This document shows, in pieces, positions 16,001 through 24,332 of a stretch of 64,000 bases of DNA (positions are counted from its first letter, which is position 1; each line of letters opens with the position of its first letter). The notes beneath the pieces were generated by a model. It had not been told where the DNA came from. It was given only the letters and a program-made list of their open reading frames with translations, and ran no database searches. The stretch is from JACVRM01 sp963755085 (GTDB taxonomy: Bacteria > Actinomycetota > Thermoleophilia > Gaiellales > Gaiellaceae), in assembly GCA_963755085.1 (NCBI GenBank), contig CAVWIN010000002.1, forward strand, positions 124,001 to 188,000, given 5' to 3'. Position numbers and translations under genes: made by a program.

Positions 16001-17455
16001 ATGCACGACGCAGCTGCCCCGGACCCACGGCGCTGGAAGGCGCTGTTCCTGCTGTGCGCCGCCTTCTTCATGGTCGTCCTCGACGTTGCGATCGTGAACG
16101 TCGCGCTGCCGTCGATCCAGACGGCGCTGCACTTCTCGAACGACAACCTGCAGTGGATCATCACGGCGTACTCGCTGACCTTCGGCGGGTTCCTGCTGCT
16201 GGGCGGCCGGGCCGCCGACCTCCTCGGCCGGCGGATCATCTTCATGGTCGGCGTCGCGATCTTCACGACCGCGTCGCTCTTCTGCGGGCTCGCGCAGTCG
16301 GAGGCCTGGCTGATCATCGCGCGCGCCGTTCAGGGCTTCGGCGCGGCCCTGCTGACGCCGGCCGCGCTTTCGATCATCACGACGACCTTCACCGAGCGCG
16401 CCGAGCGCAACAAGGCGCTCGGCGTCTGGGGCGCCGTCGGCGGCGGCGGCGCCGCGGCCGGCGTGCTGATGGGCGGGATCCTGACGCGCTACCTGGGCTG
16501 GGAGTGGATCTTCTTCGTCAACGTCCCGGTCGGCGCGGCGGCGCTGCTGATCGTCCGCTCGCTCGTCGACGAGAGCAAGGTCGAAGTCGAGGAGCGGCGG
16601 TTCGACATCCCGGGTGCCGTCCTCGTCACCGGCGGGCTTGCGCTGTTCGTCTACGCGATCTCGCGGGCCCCGGTCGTGGGCTGGGGCACCGCGCGCACGA
16701 TCCTGGAGATCGCCGCGTCGCTGCTCCTGCTCGTCCTGTTCATCGTGTGGGAGGCGCGCGCGAAGGCCCCGCTGATGCCGCTCGGGTTCTTCCGCGACCG
16801 GCTCGCGGCCGCTGCCAACGGGGTCGGCTTCCTGCTCTCGGCGAGCCTCTACTCGAACTTCTTCGTGCTCACGCTGTACATGCAGGAGGTGCTGCATTAC
16901 TCGGCGCTGCAAGCGGGCCTCGCGTTCCTCGCCACCGCCGGGACGGCCGTCCTCGTCGCCGGCGTCTCGCAGGCGCTCGTGACGCGTGTCGGCGTGAAGC
17001 CGATCCTCGTCATCGGCCTCGTCATGCTCACTGTCGCGTCGATCTGGTACACGCGCCTGCCGACTGACGGGAGCTACGGCGTCGACCTGCTCGTCCCGTA
17101 CATCGTCTACGGCGCGGGCATCGCGTTTGCGTTCGTCCCGATGACGATCGCCGCGCTGGCGGGCGCGCCCGAAGAGGAGGCGGGCCTCGCCTCCGGGCTG
17201 ATCAACACCTCTCAGCAGATCGGCGGCGCGATCGGCCTGGCGATCGTCTCGACGGTGGCGACGAGCTACACCACCGACCTCTTCAAGCAGGGGAAGTCGC
17301 AGGCCGTCGCGCTCACCGAAGGATTCCATCGCGGCTACGTGGTGATCGTGGTCTTCGCGGCCGTCGCCCTGCTGGTATCGCTCGTCTTCATCCGGCGCGA
17401 CGAGGGTCTGGCCACGGTGCCCGAAGCCGAGGCGGCGCTCGAGACCAGCACATAG
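16001..17455 (+). CDS. MFS efflux transporter, DHA2 (EmrB/QacA) family
   Basis: A 484-residue drug:proton antiporter with about 14 membrane segments. It begins FLLCAAFFMVVLDVAIVNVALP, where the membrane-embedded Asp in motif D1 (LDVAIVNVALP) is the DHA2 signature. The loop 2-3 motif is GRAADLLGRR, and motif C (GGGGAAAGVLMGGILT) follows in segment 5. A GAGGAG ribosome site precedes the ATG. No regulator adjoins it on this side. The exported compound is unknown. Confidence 0.9.
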   Translation: MHDAAAPDPRRWKALFLLCAAFFMVVLDVAIVNVALPSIQTALHFSNDNLQWIITAYSLTFGGFLLLGGRAADLLGRRIIFMVGVAIFTTASLFCGLAQSEAWLIIARAVQGFGAALLTPAALSIITTTFTERAERNKALGVWGAVGGGGAAAGVLMGGILTRYLGWEWIFFVNVPVGAAALLIVRSLVDESKVEVEERRFDIPGAVLVTGGLALFVYAISRAPVVGWGTARTILEIAASLLLLVLFIVWEARAKAPLMPLGFFRDRLAAAANGVGFLLSASLYSNFFVLTLYMQEVLHYSALQAGLAFLATAGTAVLVAGVSQALVTRVGVKPILVIGLVMLTVASIWYTRLPTDGSYGVDLLVPYIVYGAGIAFAFVPMTIAALAGAPEEEAGLASGLINTSQQIGGAIGLAIVSTVATSYTTDLFKQGKSQAVALTEGFHRGYVVIVVFAAVALLVSLVFIRRDEGLATVPEAEAALETST

Positions 17456-17460
17456 CCGGG

Positions 17461-17853
17461 ATCCCGGTCACCGGCGTCAGCGAGCTCGTTCTCGAGGTCG
17501 TCGACCTGGAGGCGGCCGAGGCGTTCTACGCCGGCGTGCTCGGCCTGCCGGTCGTCGAGCGCTGGGAGGGACGCGAGGCCGTCTGGCTGATGGCCGGCGA
17601 CCGCACGCGGATCGGCCTGTGGCGCCCACAGGTCGGGCTTGCGGGCGGGCGCGGCGGGCTGCACGTCCACTTCGCCATGCACATCGCGCCCGGCGACTAC
17701 GAGGCGGCCGCCGCGCGGCTGCGCGAGCACGGCTACGACCCGGAGGAGCACCGGTTCGGCACCTACGAGGAAAGCCGCGCCGCCTACGTCACCGATCCGG
17801 ACGGCAACGTCGTGGAGCTCTGGACGTGGGACGTCGCGGGGCACCTTCGATGA
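17461..17853 (+). CDS. Glyoxalase/VOC superfamily protein, start uncertain
   Basis: A single vicinal-oxygen-chelate module of about 130 residues. It starts VSELVLEVVDLEAAEAFYAG (first beta-alpha unit), then HVHFAMHI, and ends with VTDPDGNVVELWTW, which holds the metal-binding Glu. The first canonical start codon in frame is the GTG at 17536, which would delete the first strand. Upstream there are only ATC, ATA and similar codons back into the preceding gene. The gene may use a rare start at 17461 or be damaged. Function unknown. Confidence 0.6.
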   Translation: MPVTGVSELVLEVVDLEAAEAFYAGVLGLPVVERWEGREAVWLMAGDRTRIGLWRPQVGLAGGRGGLHVHFAMHIAPGDYEAAAARLREHGYDPEEHRFGTYEESRAAYVTDPDGNVVELWTWDVAGHLR

Positions 17854-17907
17854 GCCGGATGGCCGCCCAGCCCAGCTCACCCGGCCTAGGCTGGCTCGAT
17901 CGACGGA

Positions 17908-18013
17908 GGCGGGCTTTGCCCGCCGCAGTCACGCCGCGCGGAGGCGCGTCTGACCTTCCCCCAGCGAAAGTCGTCGTGGCACCCGCCCATCGTGCGCCGG
18001 ACTTTCGCTGGGG
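17908..18013. repeat. Intergenic palindrome cluster
   Basis: The 178-nt gap between the VOC and DUF255 genes contains three inverted repeats. GGCGGGC-TTT-GCCCGCC lies at 17908-17924. CGCGC-GGAG-GCGCG lies near 17936. A perfect 14-bp pair, CCCCAGCGAAAGTC at 17959-17972 and GACTTTCGCTGGGG at 18000-18013, has a 27-nt spacer. No reading frame is evident. It may terminate transcription in one or both directions, and it has the look of a dispersed palindromic element. Confidence 0.7.
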
Positions 18014-18031
18014 AGTCGCGGGCCATCTCGC

Positions 18032-19975
18032 ATGAACCGGCTCGCCGACGAGACGAGCCCGTACCTCCTCCAGCACGCGGAGAATCCGGTCGACTGGCTG
18101 CCGTGGGGCGACGAGGCGTTCGCGCGCGCCCGCGAGAGCGACCGGCCGATCCTGCTCTCGGTCGGCTACTCAGCCTGCCACTGGTGCCACGTCATGGCGC
18201 ACGAGTCGTTCTCCGACGACGAGACCGCCCGGCTGATGAACGAGCTGTTCGTGAACGTGAAGGTCGACCGCGAGGAGCGGCCGGACGTCGACGCGCTCTC
18301 GATGGACGCCGTCGTCGCGCTGACCGGCCACGGCGGCTGGCCGACGACCGTTTTCCTCACGCCCGACGGCGAGCCGTTCTACGGCGGCACCTACTACCCG
18401 CTCGAGCCCCGCCACGGCTTGCCCGCGTTCCGCCAAGTGCTGACGGCGGTTGCCGAGGCGTACCGCGAGCGACCCGGGGAGGTGGGCCGCTCGGCGCGCG
18501 AGCTCGTCGAGCACCTCGAGAGCTCGAGCGACGTGCGCCCATCCGCCGACCCGCTCACCGAAACGCTGCTGCGCGACGCGCTCCGGAACGTCAAGCCGCA
18601 GTTCGAGCCGCGCTGGGGCGGCTTCGGCGGCGCCCCCAAGTTCCCGCCCGCCTCGACGCTCGAGTTTCTCCTGCGCATGCGCCTCCGATTCGACGACGAG
18701 GAGGCGCTGGCGATGGCGGCGCACACGCTCGACGGCATGGCGCTCGGCGGCATGTGGGACGCCGTCGGCGGCGGCTTCCACCGCTACTCGGTGGACGCGC
18801 AATGGCTCGTGCCGCACTTCGAGAAGATGCTGTACGACAACGCGCTGCTCGCCTCGGCGTACGCCCATGGCTGGGCCGTGACCGGCGAAGGGCGCTACCG
18901 CGAGGTCGCCGAACGCACCGTCGAGTACGTGCTGGGCGAGCTCTCGCTGCCGGAGGGCGGCTTCGCCTCGGCGCAGGACGCGGACACCGACGGCGTCGAG
19001 GGCCTGACCTTCACCTGGACCGCCGACGAGCTGGCCGGGGTGCTCGGCGAGCGCCGCAACGAGCTGCTGCAGCCCTTCGAGCACGGCCGGTCGATCATCC
19101 GCGGCGAGCTCACCGAGGACGAGCGCACGAGGCTGCTCGCCGCGCGGGAGCAGCGTCCGCAGCCCGGCCGCGACGACAAGGCGATCGCGTCCTGGAACGG
19201 GCTCATGCTCGCCACGCTCGCCGATGCCGGGCGCCGGCTCGGCCGCGACGACTGGCTCGCGCGCGCCCGCGAGCTGGCCGATTTCATCCTCGGGCCGCTC
19301 TCCACGCCCGACGGGCGCCTGCACCGCACCTACCGGCTCGGGCGCGCCCAGCATGCGGGCGTGCTCGACGACTACGCGGACGTCGCCAACGGGCTGCTCG
19401 AGCTCCACGCCGCCGACGGCGACATCCGCCGGCTCGAGGAGGCCCACCGCCTCGCGCTGCTCGCGATCGAGCTGTTCGCGGACGACGAGCGCGGCGGCTT
19501 CTGGCTGGGCTCGCGCGACGGCGAGCAGCTCGCCGCGCGCAAGAAGTCGTTCGACGACCACCCGACCCCGTCCGGGAACTCGATGCTCGCCTACGTCCTG
19601 CTCCGGCTCGCCCGCATCTACGGCGACGACGAGCTCGAGCGGCGCGCCGCCGGCGTGCTCCGGCTCGTGCGCGATTCGATGGCGCGCATCCCGACCGCGT
19701 TCGGGCACGCGCTCTGCGTGCTCGACCTCTACCTCGCGCCGCCGCGCGAGCTCGCGATCGTCGGGCCTCGGGCGGACGCGGAGGAGCTGGCCGCCGCCGC
19801 GCTCGCCCGCTGGGAGCCGAGCACCGTCGTCGCCTGGTCGCCGGGGGCGCGCGACGACGTCGCGCTGCTGGCCGGCAAGGGCATGGTCGACGGCCGCCCG
19901 GCGCTCTACGTGTGCGAGCGCTTCGCGTGTCAGGCTCCCGTGACCGACCCGGTCGAGCTAACAAGTCGCCGGTAG
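18032..19975 (+). CDS. DUF255 thioredoxin-fold/six-hairpin protein (YyaL/SPATA20 family)
   Basis: A 647-residue protein. The N-terminal thioredoxin-like domain has the signature SACHWCHVMAHESF (CxxC near residue 50), preceded by the family opening SPYLLQHAENPVDW. The rest is an alpha/alpha-barrel region with GGFGGAPKFP, GGFHRYSVDAQWLVPHFEKMLYDN and DDKAIASWNGLM, all characteristic. The family occurs from bacteria to mammals and its reaction is still poorly defined; a redox or carbohydrate-related role has been proposed. It has a plain ATG start and stands alone between a palindrome cluster and the moxR operon. Confidence 0.9.
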   Translation: MNRLADETSPYLLQHAENPVDWLPWGDEAFARARESDRPILLSVGYSACHWCHVMAHESFSDDETARLMNELFVNVKVDREERPDVDALSMDAVVALTGHGGWPTTVFLTPDGEPFYGGTYYPLEPRHGLPAFRQVLTAVAEAYRERPGEVGRSARELVEHLESSSDVRPSADPLTETLLRDALRNVKPQFEPRWGGFGGAPKFPPASTLEFLLRMRLRFDDEEALAMAAHTLDGMALGGMWDAVGGGFHRYSVDAQWLVPHFEKMLYDNALLASAYAHGWAVTGEGRYREVAERTVEYVLGELSLPEGGFASAQDADTDGVEGLTFTWTADELAGVLGERRNELLQPFEHGRSIIRGELTEDERTRLLAAREQRPQPGRDDKAIASWNGLMLATLADAGRRLGRDDWLARARELADFILGPLSTPDGRLHRTYRLGRAQHAGVLDDYADVANGLLELHAADGDIRRLEEAHRLALLAIELFADDERGGFWLGSRDGEQLAARKKSFDDHPTPSGNSMLAYVLLRLARIYGDDELERRAAGVLRLVRDSMARIPTAFGHALCVLDLYLAPPRELAIVGPRADAEELAAAALARWEPSTVVAWSPGARDDVALLAGKGMVDGRPALYVCERFACQAPVTDPVELTSRR

Positions 19976-20010
19976 ATTCAGTCAAAGAGAGCACGGCAGC
20001 GCGCCCGCTC

Positions 20011-21033
20011 ATGCACGCAACCCCAGCGACCCCAGCCTTCGCGGACGCATCCGCGGTCGCGAACCGACTGCTCGAGAACATCGAGACGGTCATCCACGGC
20101 AAGAAGGCCGAGATCGAGCTCGTCCTCGCCGCGCTCGCGTGCGAGGGCCACGTGCTCTTCGAGGACGTGCCCGGCACGGCCAAGACCGTCCTGGCCCGCG
20201 CGATCGCCGGCTCGGTGGAGGGCGCGTCGACGTCGCGCATCCAGTGCACGCCCGACCTGCAGCCGACCGACGTCACCGGGCTCTCGATCTACAACCAGCG
20301 CGAGCGTGACTTCGAGTTCCGGCCGGGGCCGATCTTCGCCAACGTCGTCCTCGTCGACGAGGTCAACCGGGCGATGCCGAAGACGCAGTCCGCGCTGCTC
20401 GAGGCGATGGCCGAGCGGCAGGTGACGGTCGACGGCGTCACGCGTGAGCTGCCCAAGCCCTTCCTGCTGCTCGCCACCGAGAATCCGATCGAGCACGAGG
20501 GCACCTTCCCGCTCCCCGAGGCGCAGCTCGACCGCTTCTTCCTCAAGACCGGGCTCGGCTACCCGCAGGGCGACGACGAGCTCCGGATCCTGCGCGACCA
20601 GCGCGACGGGCACCCGCTCGGCCGCCTGCAGACGGTCGTCTCCGTCGCGGACGTCGAGGCGCTCCAGGACGCCGTCCGCGAGGTCTACATCGACGAGATC
20701 CTCCAGCGCTGGGTCGTCGACCTCGTGCGCGCCACCCGCGAGCTCGACGCCGTCGCCATCGGCGCCTCCGTCCGCGGCTCCCTGGCGCTCGAGCGCGCCG
20801 TCCGCGCGTGGGCACTGATCCAGGGCCGGGACTACGCCGTGCCGGACGACGTGCACGACCTGTTCCTCCCGGTCATCGGGCACCGCATCGTCTTCACGCC
20901 TGCGTTCCTCGTGGAGGCGAGGAAGCTGGGGTGGGAGCGGACGATGGAGGAGCTGCAGCGCCGCTGCCTCGAGGTCGCCCCGCGGCCCGAGGTCGAGCCG
21001 GCCGCCGAGGTCCTGCCGATCACCGGGACCTAG
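20011..21033 (+). CDS. MoxR-type AAA+ ATPase
   Basis: A 340-residue MoxR ATPase. Walker A reads EDVPGTAKTVLARAIA near residue 53, Walker B reads VVLVDEVNRAMPKTQ, and sensor 1 is LLLATENPIEHEGTFPLPEAQLDRF. MoxR proteins act as chaperones that assemble or activate partner complexes and are almost always encoded with DUF58 and VWA-domain genes, as here. It is the first gene of six on this strand, and the next begins 3 nt after its stop. It probably works with the VWA proteins at the cell envelope. Confidence 0.93.
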   Translation: MHATPATPAFADASAVANRLLENIETVIHGKKAEIELVLAALACEGHVLFEDVPGTAKTVLARAIAGSVEGASTSRIQCTPDLQPTDVTGLSIYNQRERDFEFRPGPIFANVVLVDEVNRAMPKTQSALLEAMAERQVTVDGVTRELPKPFLLLATENPIEHEGTFPLPEAQLDRFFLKTGLGYPQGDDELRILRDQRDGHPLGRLQTVVSVADVEALQDAVREVYIDEILQRWVVDLVRATRELDAVAIGASVRGSLALERAVRAWALIQGRDYAVPDDVHDLFLPVIGHRIVFTPAFLVEARKLGWERTMEELQRRCLEVAPRPEVEPAAEVLPITGT

Positions 21034-21035
21034 TC

Positions 21036-21965
21036 GTGCCGATCGGCGCCGCCACGTTCCCCCTGGCGCCGCGCCGGCGCCTGATCGGGCTCGCGTTCGG
21101 CGCGATGCGCAGCGCCCGCCGCGGCCGCGGTTTCGACGTCATCGGCTCGCGCCCGTACCGGCCCGGCGACGACGTGCGTGCGATCGACTGGGGCGCGTCG
21201 GCGCGGCTCTCCGCGGCGCGCGGCAGCGACGAGTTCGTCGTGCGCGAGCGCTTCACGGAGGAAGCGCCGCGGGTCGTCGTGGTCTGCGACCGGCGCCCGT
21301 CGATGGCGCTCTTCCCGCCGGGGCTGCCCTGGCTCTCGAAGCCCGAGGCGATGCGCGTCGCCGGGTCGCTGATTGCCGACTCGACCCTCAGGGCGCGCGG
21401 CCTCGTCGGCTACCTGGACGAGGCCTCCGCGAATGTGGACGGGCCATTCTGGCGCGCGCCGAACGCCCAGCACGAGCACTGGCGCCTGAAGGAGAGCCAC
21501 CTGACGTATCCCGCCTTCCACGCCCCCAACGACACGCTCGCGCGCATGCTCGCGTTCCTCGGCGACCTGCGCTGGACGCTCCCGACCGGGAGCTTCGTCT
21601 TCGTCCTCTCCGACTTCCTCGAGCCGCCGACGATCGCCGAGTGGGCGCAGGCGCTCGAGCTGCCGTGGGACCTCGTCCCGGTTGTGATCCAGGATCCCGT
21701 CTGGGAGCGGAGCTTCCCGCCCGTCGGCGGCCTCGGCGTGCCGATCGCCGACCCGGCAACGGGCGCGGTCGGCCTCGTTCGCCTCAGCGGCCGCGAGGTC
21801 GATGCGCGGCGGCGCGCTCACGAGGAGCGGTTCGCCGGGCTGCTCGCCGACTTCGAGCGCCTCGACCTGCAGCCGGTCGTGCTCTCCTCCGCCGAGCCGG
21901 ACGAGGTGCTCGGCGCGTTCCTCGGCTGGGCCGCCGTCCGCGAGCAGATGCCGGTCCTGGCGTGA
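21036..21965 (+). CDS. DUF58 domain protein
   Basis: A 309-residue protein with the DUF58 signature SRPYRPGDDVRAIDWGASAR near residue 43, followed by a von Willebrand-like core (VVVVCDRRPSMALFPPG). Unlike many DUF58 proteins it has no N-terminal membrane segments. DUF58 proteins accompany MoxR ATPases and may be their substrates or adaptors. The GTG start lies 3 nt after the moxR stop, and the stop overlaps the next GTG, so translation is coupled. The precise role is unknown. Confidence 0.88.
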   Translation: MPIGAATFPLAPRRRLIGLAFGAMRSARRGRGFDVIGSRPYRPGDDVRAIDWGASARLSAARGSDEFVVRERFTEEAPRVVVVCDRRPSMALFPPGLPWLSKPEAMRVAGSLIADSTLRARGLVGYLDEASANVDGPFWRAPNAQHEHWRLKESHLTYPAFHAPNDTLARMLAFLGDLRWTLPTGSFVFVLSDFLEPPTIAEWAQALELPWDLVPVVIQDPVWERSFPPVGGLGVPIADPATGAVGLVRLSGREVDARRRAHEERFAGLLADFERLDLQPVVLSSAEPDEVLGAFLGWAAVREQMPVLA

Positions 21966-22879
21966 GCGAGTTCCGCAAGCACCCGACCGCGGCCGCGCTG
22001 CTCGGCATCGGCGGGCTCGCGCTGTGCCTCGTCATCGTCGCCGTCCGACTGGCCTGGTTCACGCCGGCGCCGAGCCTCCCCGACGATGCACGCGTGGCCG
22101 CGACGGCGACGATCACGCCCCAGTCGCACTACTTCGCCGACATCGTCACCGCCCGGCTCGAGCTGCTCTTCCGCCACGACCGTGTCCCGCCCTCGTCCGT
22201 GAGGGTCACCGCGCCGTTCACGCCCTACACCGTCGTCTCGAAGTCGGCGACGCGCACGGACGCAGGGAACACGACGCGCCTCGTCTACCGCTTCCGGCTC
22301 TGGTGCGTGACGTTCGCCTGCCTGCCGCGCGGCGAGCGGAAGCTCGCTCCGCCGCGCGCCGTGGTCACCTACACCCCGGCCGGCGGCAAGCCGCGGACGC
22401 TGCACGTCCTCTGGCCGCGGACGATGGTGTCGTCGCGGCGTGTGCTCCAGCTCCAGGGCCGCCCGTTGCTCGCCGCCCAGGTGCGGCCGCTGCCCGCGGT
22501 CACCTACAACGTCCGGCCCTGGGTGCTCGCCGCCGTCTCGCTCGCCGGCGCCCTGCTCCTGCTGCTGCTTGCCATCGCCCTGCTCGTGCCCGCGATCCCG
22601 CGGTCGCTCGGCGTTCGCCGCCCGGCATGGCTGCGCCGTCGCCCGCCGAGGCGCACGCCGCTCGAGCTGGCACTCGCGCGCCTGCGGACCGCGGCGGCCA
22701 ACGGCAACGGGGACGAGCGCCGTGCGCTGGAGCAGCTCGCGGTCGAGCTGGCCGGCTCGGGCGAGGGCGATCTGGCGCGCGACGCGCGCCGGCTCGCATG
22801 GTCGCCGGGCCGCCCGGACGAGGACGCCGTAGGCGGCCTGTCGGCCGACGTGGAGCGCCTGATCGGAGCCTCGCGGTGA
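21962..22879 (+). CDS. Membrane protein of the MoxR operon, unknown function
   Basis: A 305-residue protein with one N-terminal membrane segment (ALLGIGGLALCLVIVAVRLAWF), an extracytoplasmic beta-rich domain (about residues 40-180), a second membrane segment (VLAAVSLAGALLLLLLAIALLV) and a cytoplasmic alpha-helical tail ending DVERLIGASR. This topology resembles proteins that sit between DUF58 and VWA genes in MoxR loci. GTG and TGA overlaps on both sides show tight coupling. I do not recognise a named family. Confidence 0.75.
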   Translation: MSEFRKHPTAAALLGIGGLALCLVIVAVRLAWFTPAPSLPDDARVAATATITPQSHYFADIVTARLELLFRHDRVPPSSVRVTAPFTPYTVVSKSATRTDAGNTTRLVYRFRLWCVTFACLPRGERKLAPPRAVVTYTPAGGKPRTLHVLWPRTMVSSRRVLQLQGRPLLAAQVRPLPAVTYNVRPWVLAAVSLAGALLLLLLAIALLVPAIPRSLGVRRPAWLRRRPPRRTPLELALARLRTAAANGNGDERRALEQLAVELAGSGEGDLARDARRLAWSPGRPDEDAVGGLSADVERLIGASR

Positions 22880-23703
22880 GCTGGATCCCGCTCGCCGACG
22901 CCGGCCGGCTCCGGTCACAGGCACGCCGGACGATGCTCGTCCGCGCCGCGCTCGCCGCGCTCGCCGTCGCCTGCCTGGTCGCCGCGATCGTCGTCTCGCG
23001 CGACGCGGGCGGGACGAAGCGGACCTTCTTCTCCAACGCGCGCTCGAGCGTCGTGGTCATCGACACCTCGGGCAGCATCGGCCCGCTCGCCCGGTCGCTG
23101 ATCGGCCGCACGCTGCGCAAGCTGCTGGCCGCGCACAGCTCCTTCGGGCTCGTCTTCTTCTCCGATACGGCCTACGAGGCGGTGCCGCCCGGCACGCGCT
23201 GGACCGAGCTCGAGCCGTTGCTGCGCTACTTTGAGCCGCCGCCCACAGAGCCGTCGTCGCGCGTAGAGGAGACGCCGTGGTCCGAGTTCCGGGGTGGGAC
23301 GCGCATCTCGACGGGGCTCGCGCTCGCGCGGACGATGCTGCGCGAGAGCCACGCGGGCGACGCCGGCGTGCTGCTGATCAGCGACCTCAACGACTCGATC
23401 TTCGACGTCCCGCAGCTGACGCAGACGATGACCCAGTACGTCGGCGACAGGATCCCGCTGCGCGTCATCGGCCTGAACCCAGAGCCGCGCAACAAGGTGC
23501 TCTTCCAGCGGCTGATGGGGCCGTCCGTCCTCGTCAAGGACGCGGAGCTCGCCCCGGCGCGCACCGCCGGCGGCGGCTCGGTCGTGACCTCGTCGGTCGG
23601 GCGGTCGAGGGCCCTGACGCTCGCGGCGCTCGCGCTCCTGCTCGTGCTCGGCGCCTACGAGCACTGGGCGGCGCGCCTGCGCTGGCGGGAGGAGCCGGCT
23701 TGA
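22876..23703 (+). CDS. VWA-domain protein, membrane anchored
   Basis: A 275-residue protein with an N-terminal membrane segment (LAALAVACLVAAIVVS), a von Willebrand A domain and a C-terminal membrane segment near residue 252. The metal-ion-dependent adhesion site is intact: DTSGSIG for the DxSxS motif, a GGTRISTGLALA threonine, and a later aspartate in LLISDLNDS. It resembles BatA/BatB-type proteins acting with MoxR. GTG and TGA overlaps join it to both neighbours. Confidence 0.85.
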   Translation: MSWIPLADAGRLRSQARRTMLVRAALAALAVACLVAAIVVSRDAGGTKRTFFSNARSSVVVIDTSGSIGPLARSLIGRTLRKLLAAHSSFGLVFFSDTAYEAVPPGTRWTELEPLLRYFEPPPTEPSSRVEETPWSEFRGGTRISTGLALARTMLRESHAGDAGVLLISDLNDSIFDVPQLTQTMTQYVGDRIPLRVIGLNPEPRNKVLFQRLMGPSVLVKDAELAPARTAGGGSVVTSSVGRSRALTLAALALLLVLGAYEHWAARLRWREEPA

Positions 23704-24332
23704 CCGTCCGGCGGATCGCCTCCGTGGTCGCGGGCATCGCGGCGCTGGCCGGCGCCGTGGTGCTTGTGCTCGTCGCGGTGGACGCGCGCGCGTGGAGCGC
23801 GACGGTGCGCGACGACGATGCGCTCTTCCGCGTCGCGCCCGCGCGCGCGACCTGGGACTCGGGTGCCCGCGCGCCGTTCGGCCTTTCCGAGCGGCTACTC
23901 GGCACGGCGGACGACGTTCGCCTGCGCCGCGCCATCCAGGCCTTCCAGCTCGCGCGCATTCAGACGACCTTCTTCATCCAGGATCCCAGGCTGCAGGCGG
24001 CCAAGGCGAAGGCGACGCTCGCGTTGGTCGACGTGGAGCGGAAGGGGCCGAGCAACCGGGCCCGGTCGATCGCCGCGAACCTGGTCGGCGTGCTCGCCTT
24101 CCAGGACGCTCGCCTCGACCCGAGCAGCGCCCAGACCTCGCTCCGCCGGGCCACGCTCGCGTTCCGCCGGGCGATCCTCTGGGACGCGACGAACGAGGAC
24201 GCGAAGTCGAACCTCGAGCTCGTCCTGCGGCTTGCCCAGGTGGCGAGCAAGACGCGCCGCGACCAGGAGGGCCTCTTCGGCAACTCGCGCGGCCACGGGA
24301 CGGGCGCGGGCCGGGGCGGTACGGGCTACTGA
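23700..24332 (+). CDS. Small membrane-anchored helical protein of the MoxR operon
   Basis: A 210-residue protein with an N-terminal membrane segment (IASVVAGIAALAGAVVLVLVAVDA) and an alpha-helical remainder. The helices, including SLRRATLAFRRAILWDATNEDAKSNLELVLRLAQ, resemble a degenerate TPR unit. The C-terminus is glycine-rich. It probably corresponds to the TPR (BatC/BatE-like) position of Bat operons, but this is inference. The TTG start overlaps the previous TGA, and its own TGA overlaps the next ATG. Confidence 0.7.
   Translation: MTVRRIASVVAGIAALAGAVVLVLVAVDARAWSATVRDDDALFRVAPARATWDSGARAPFGLSERLLGTADDVRLRRAIQAFQLARIQTTFFIQDPRLQAAKAKATLALVDVERKGPSNRARSIAANLVGVLAFQDARLDPSSAQTSLRRATLAFRRAILWDATNEDAKSNLELVLRLAQVASKTRRDQEGLFGNSRGHGTGAGRGGTGY

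Noticed and set aside
23277..24332. Long alternative frames across the MoxR operon, including ones extending from dehydrogenase-like or Arg/Ala-rich sequence
   Set aside because: They are frame shadows created by very high GC at third positions; only the frames with VWA, DUF58 or membrane patterns and stop-start overlaps are kept.
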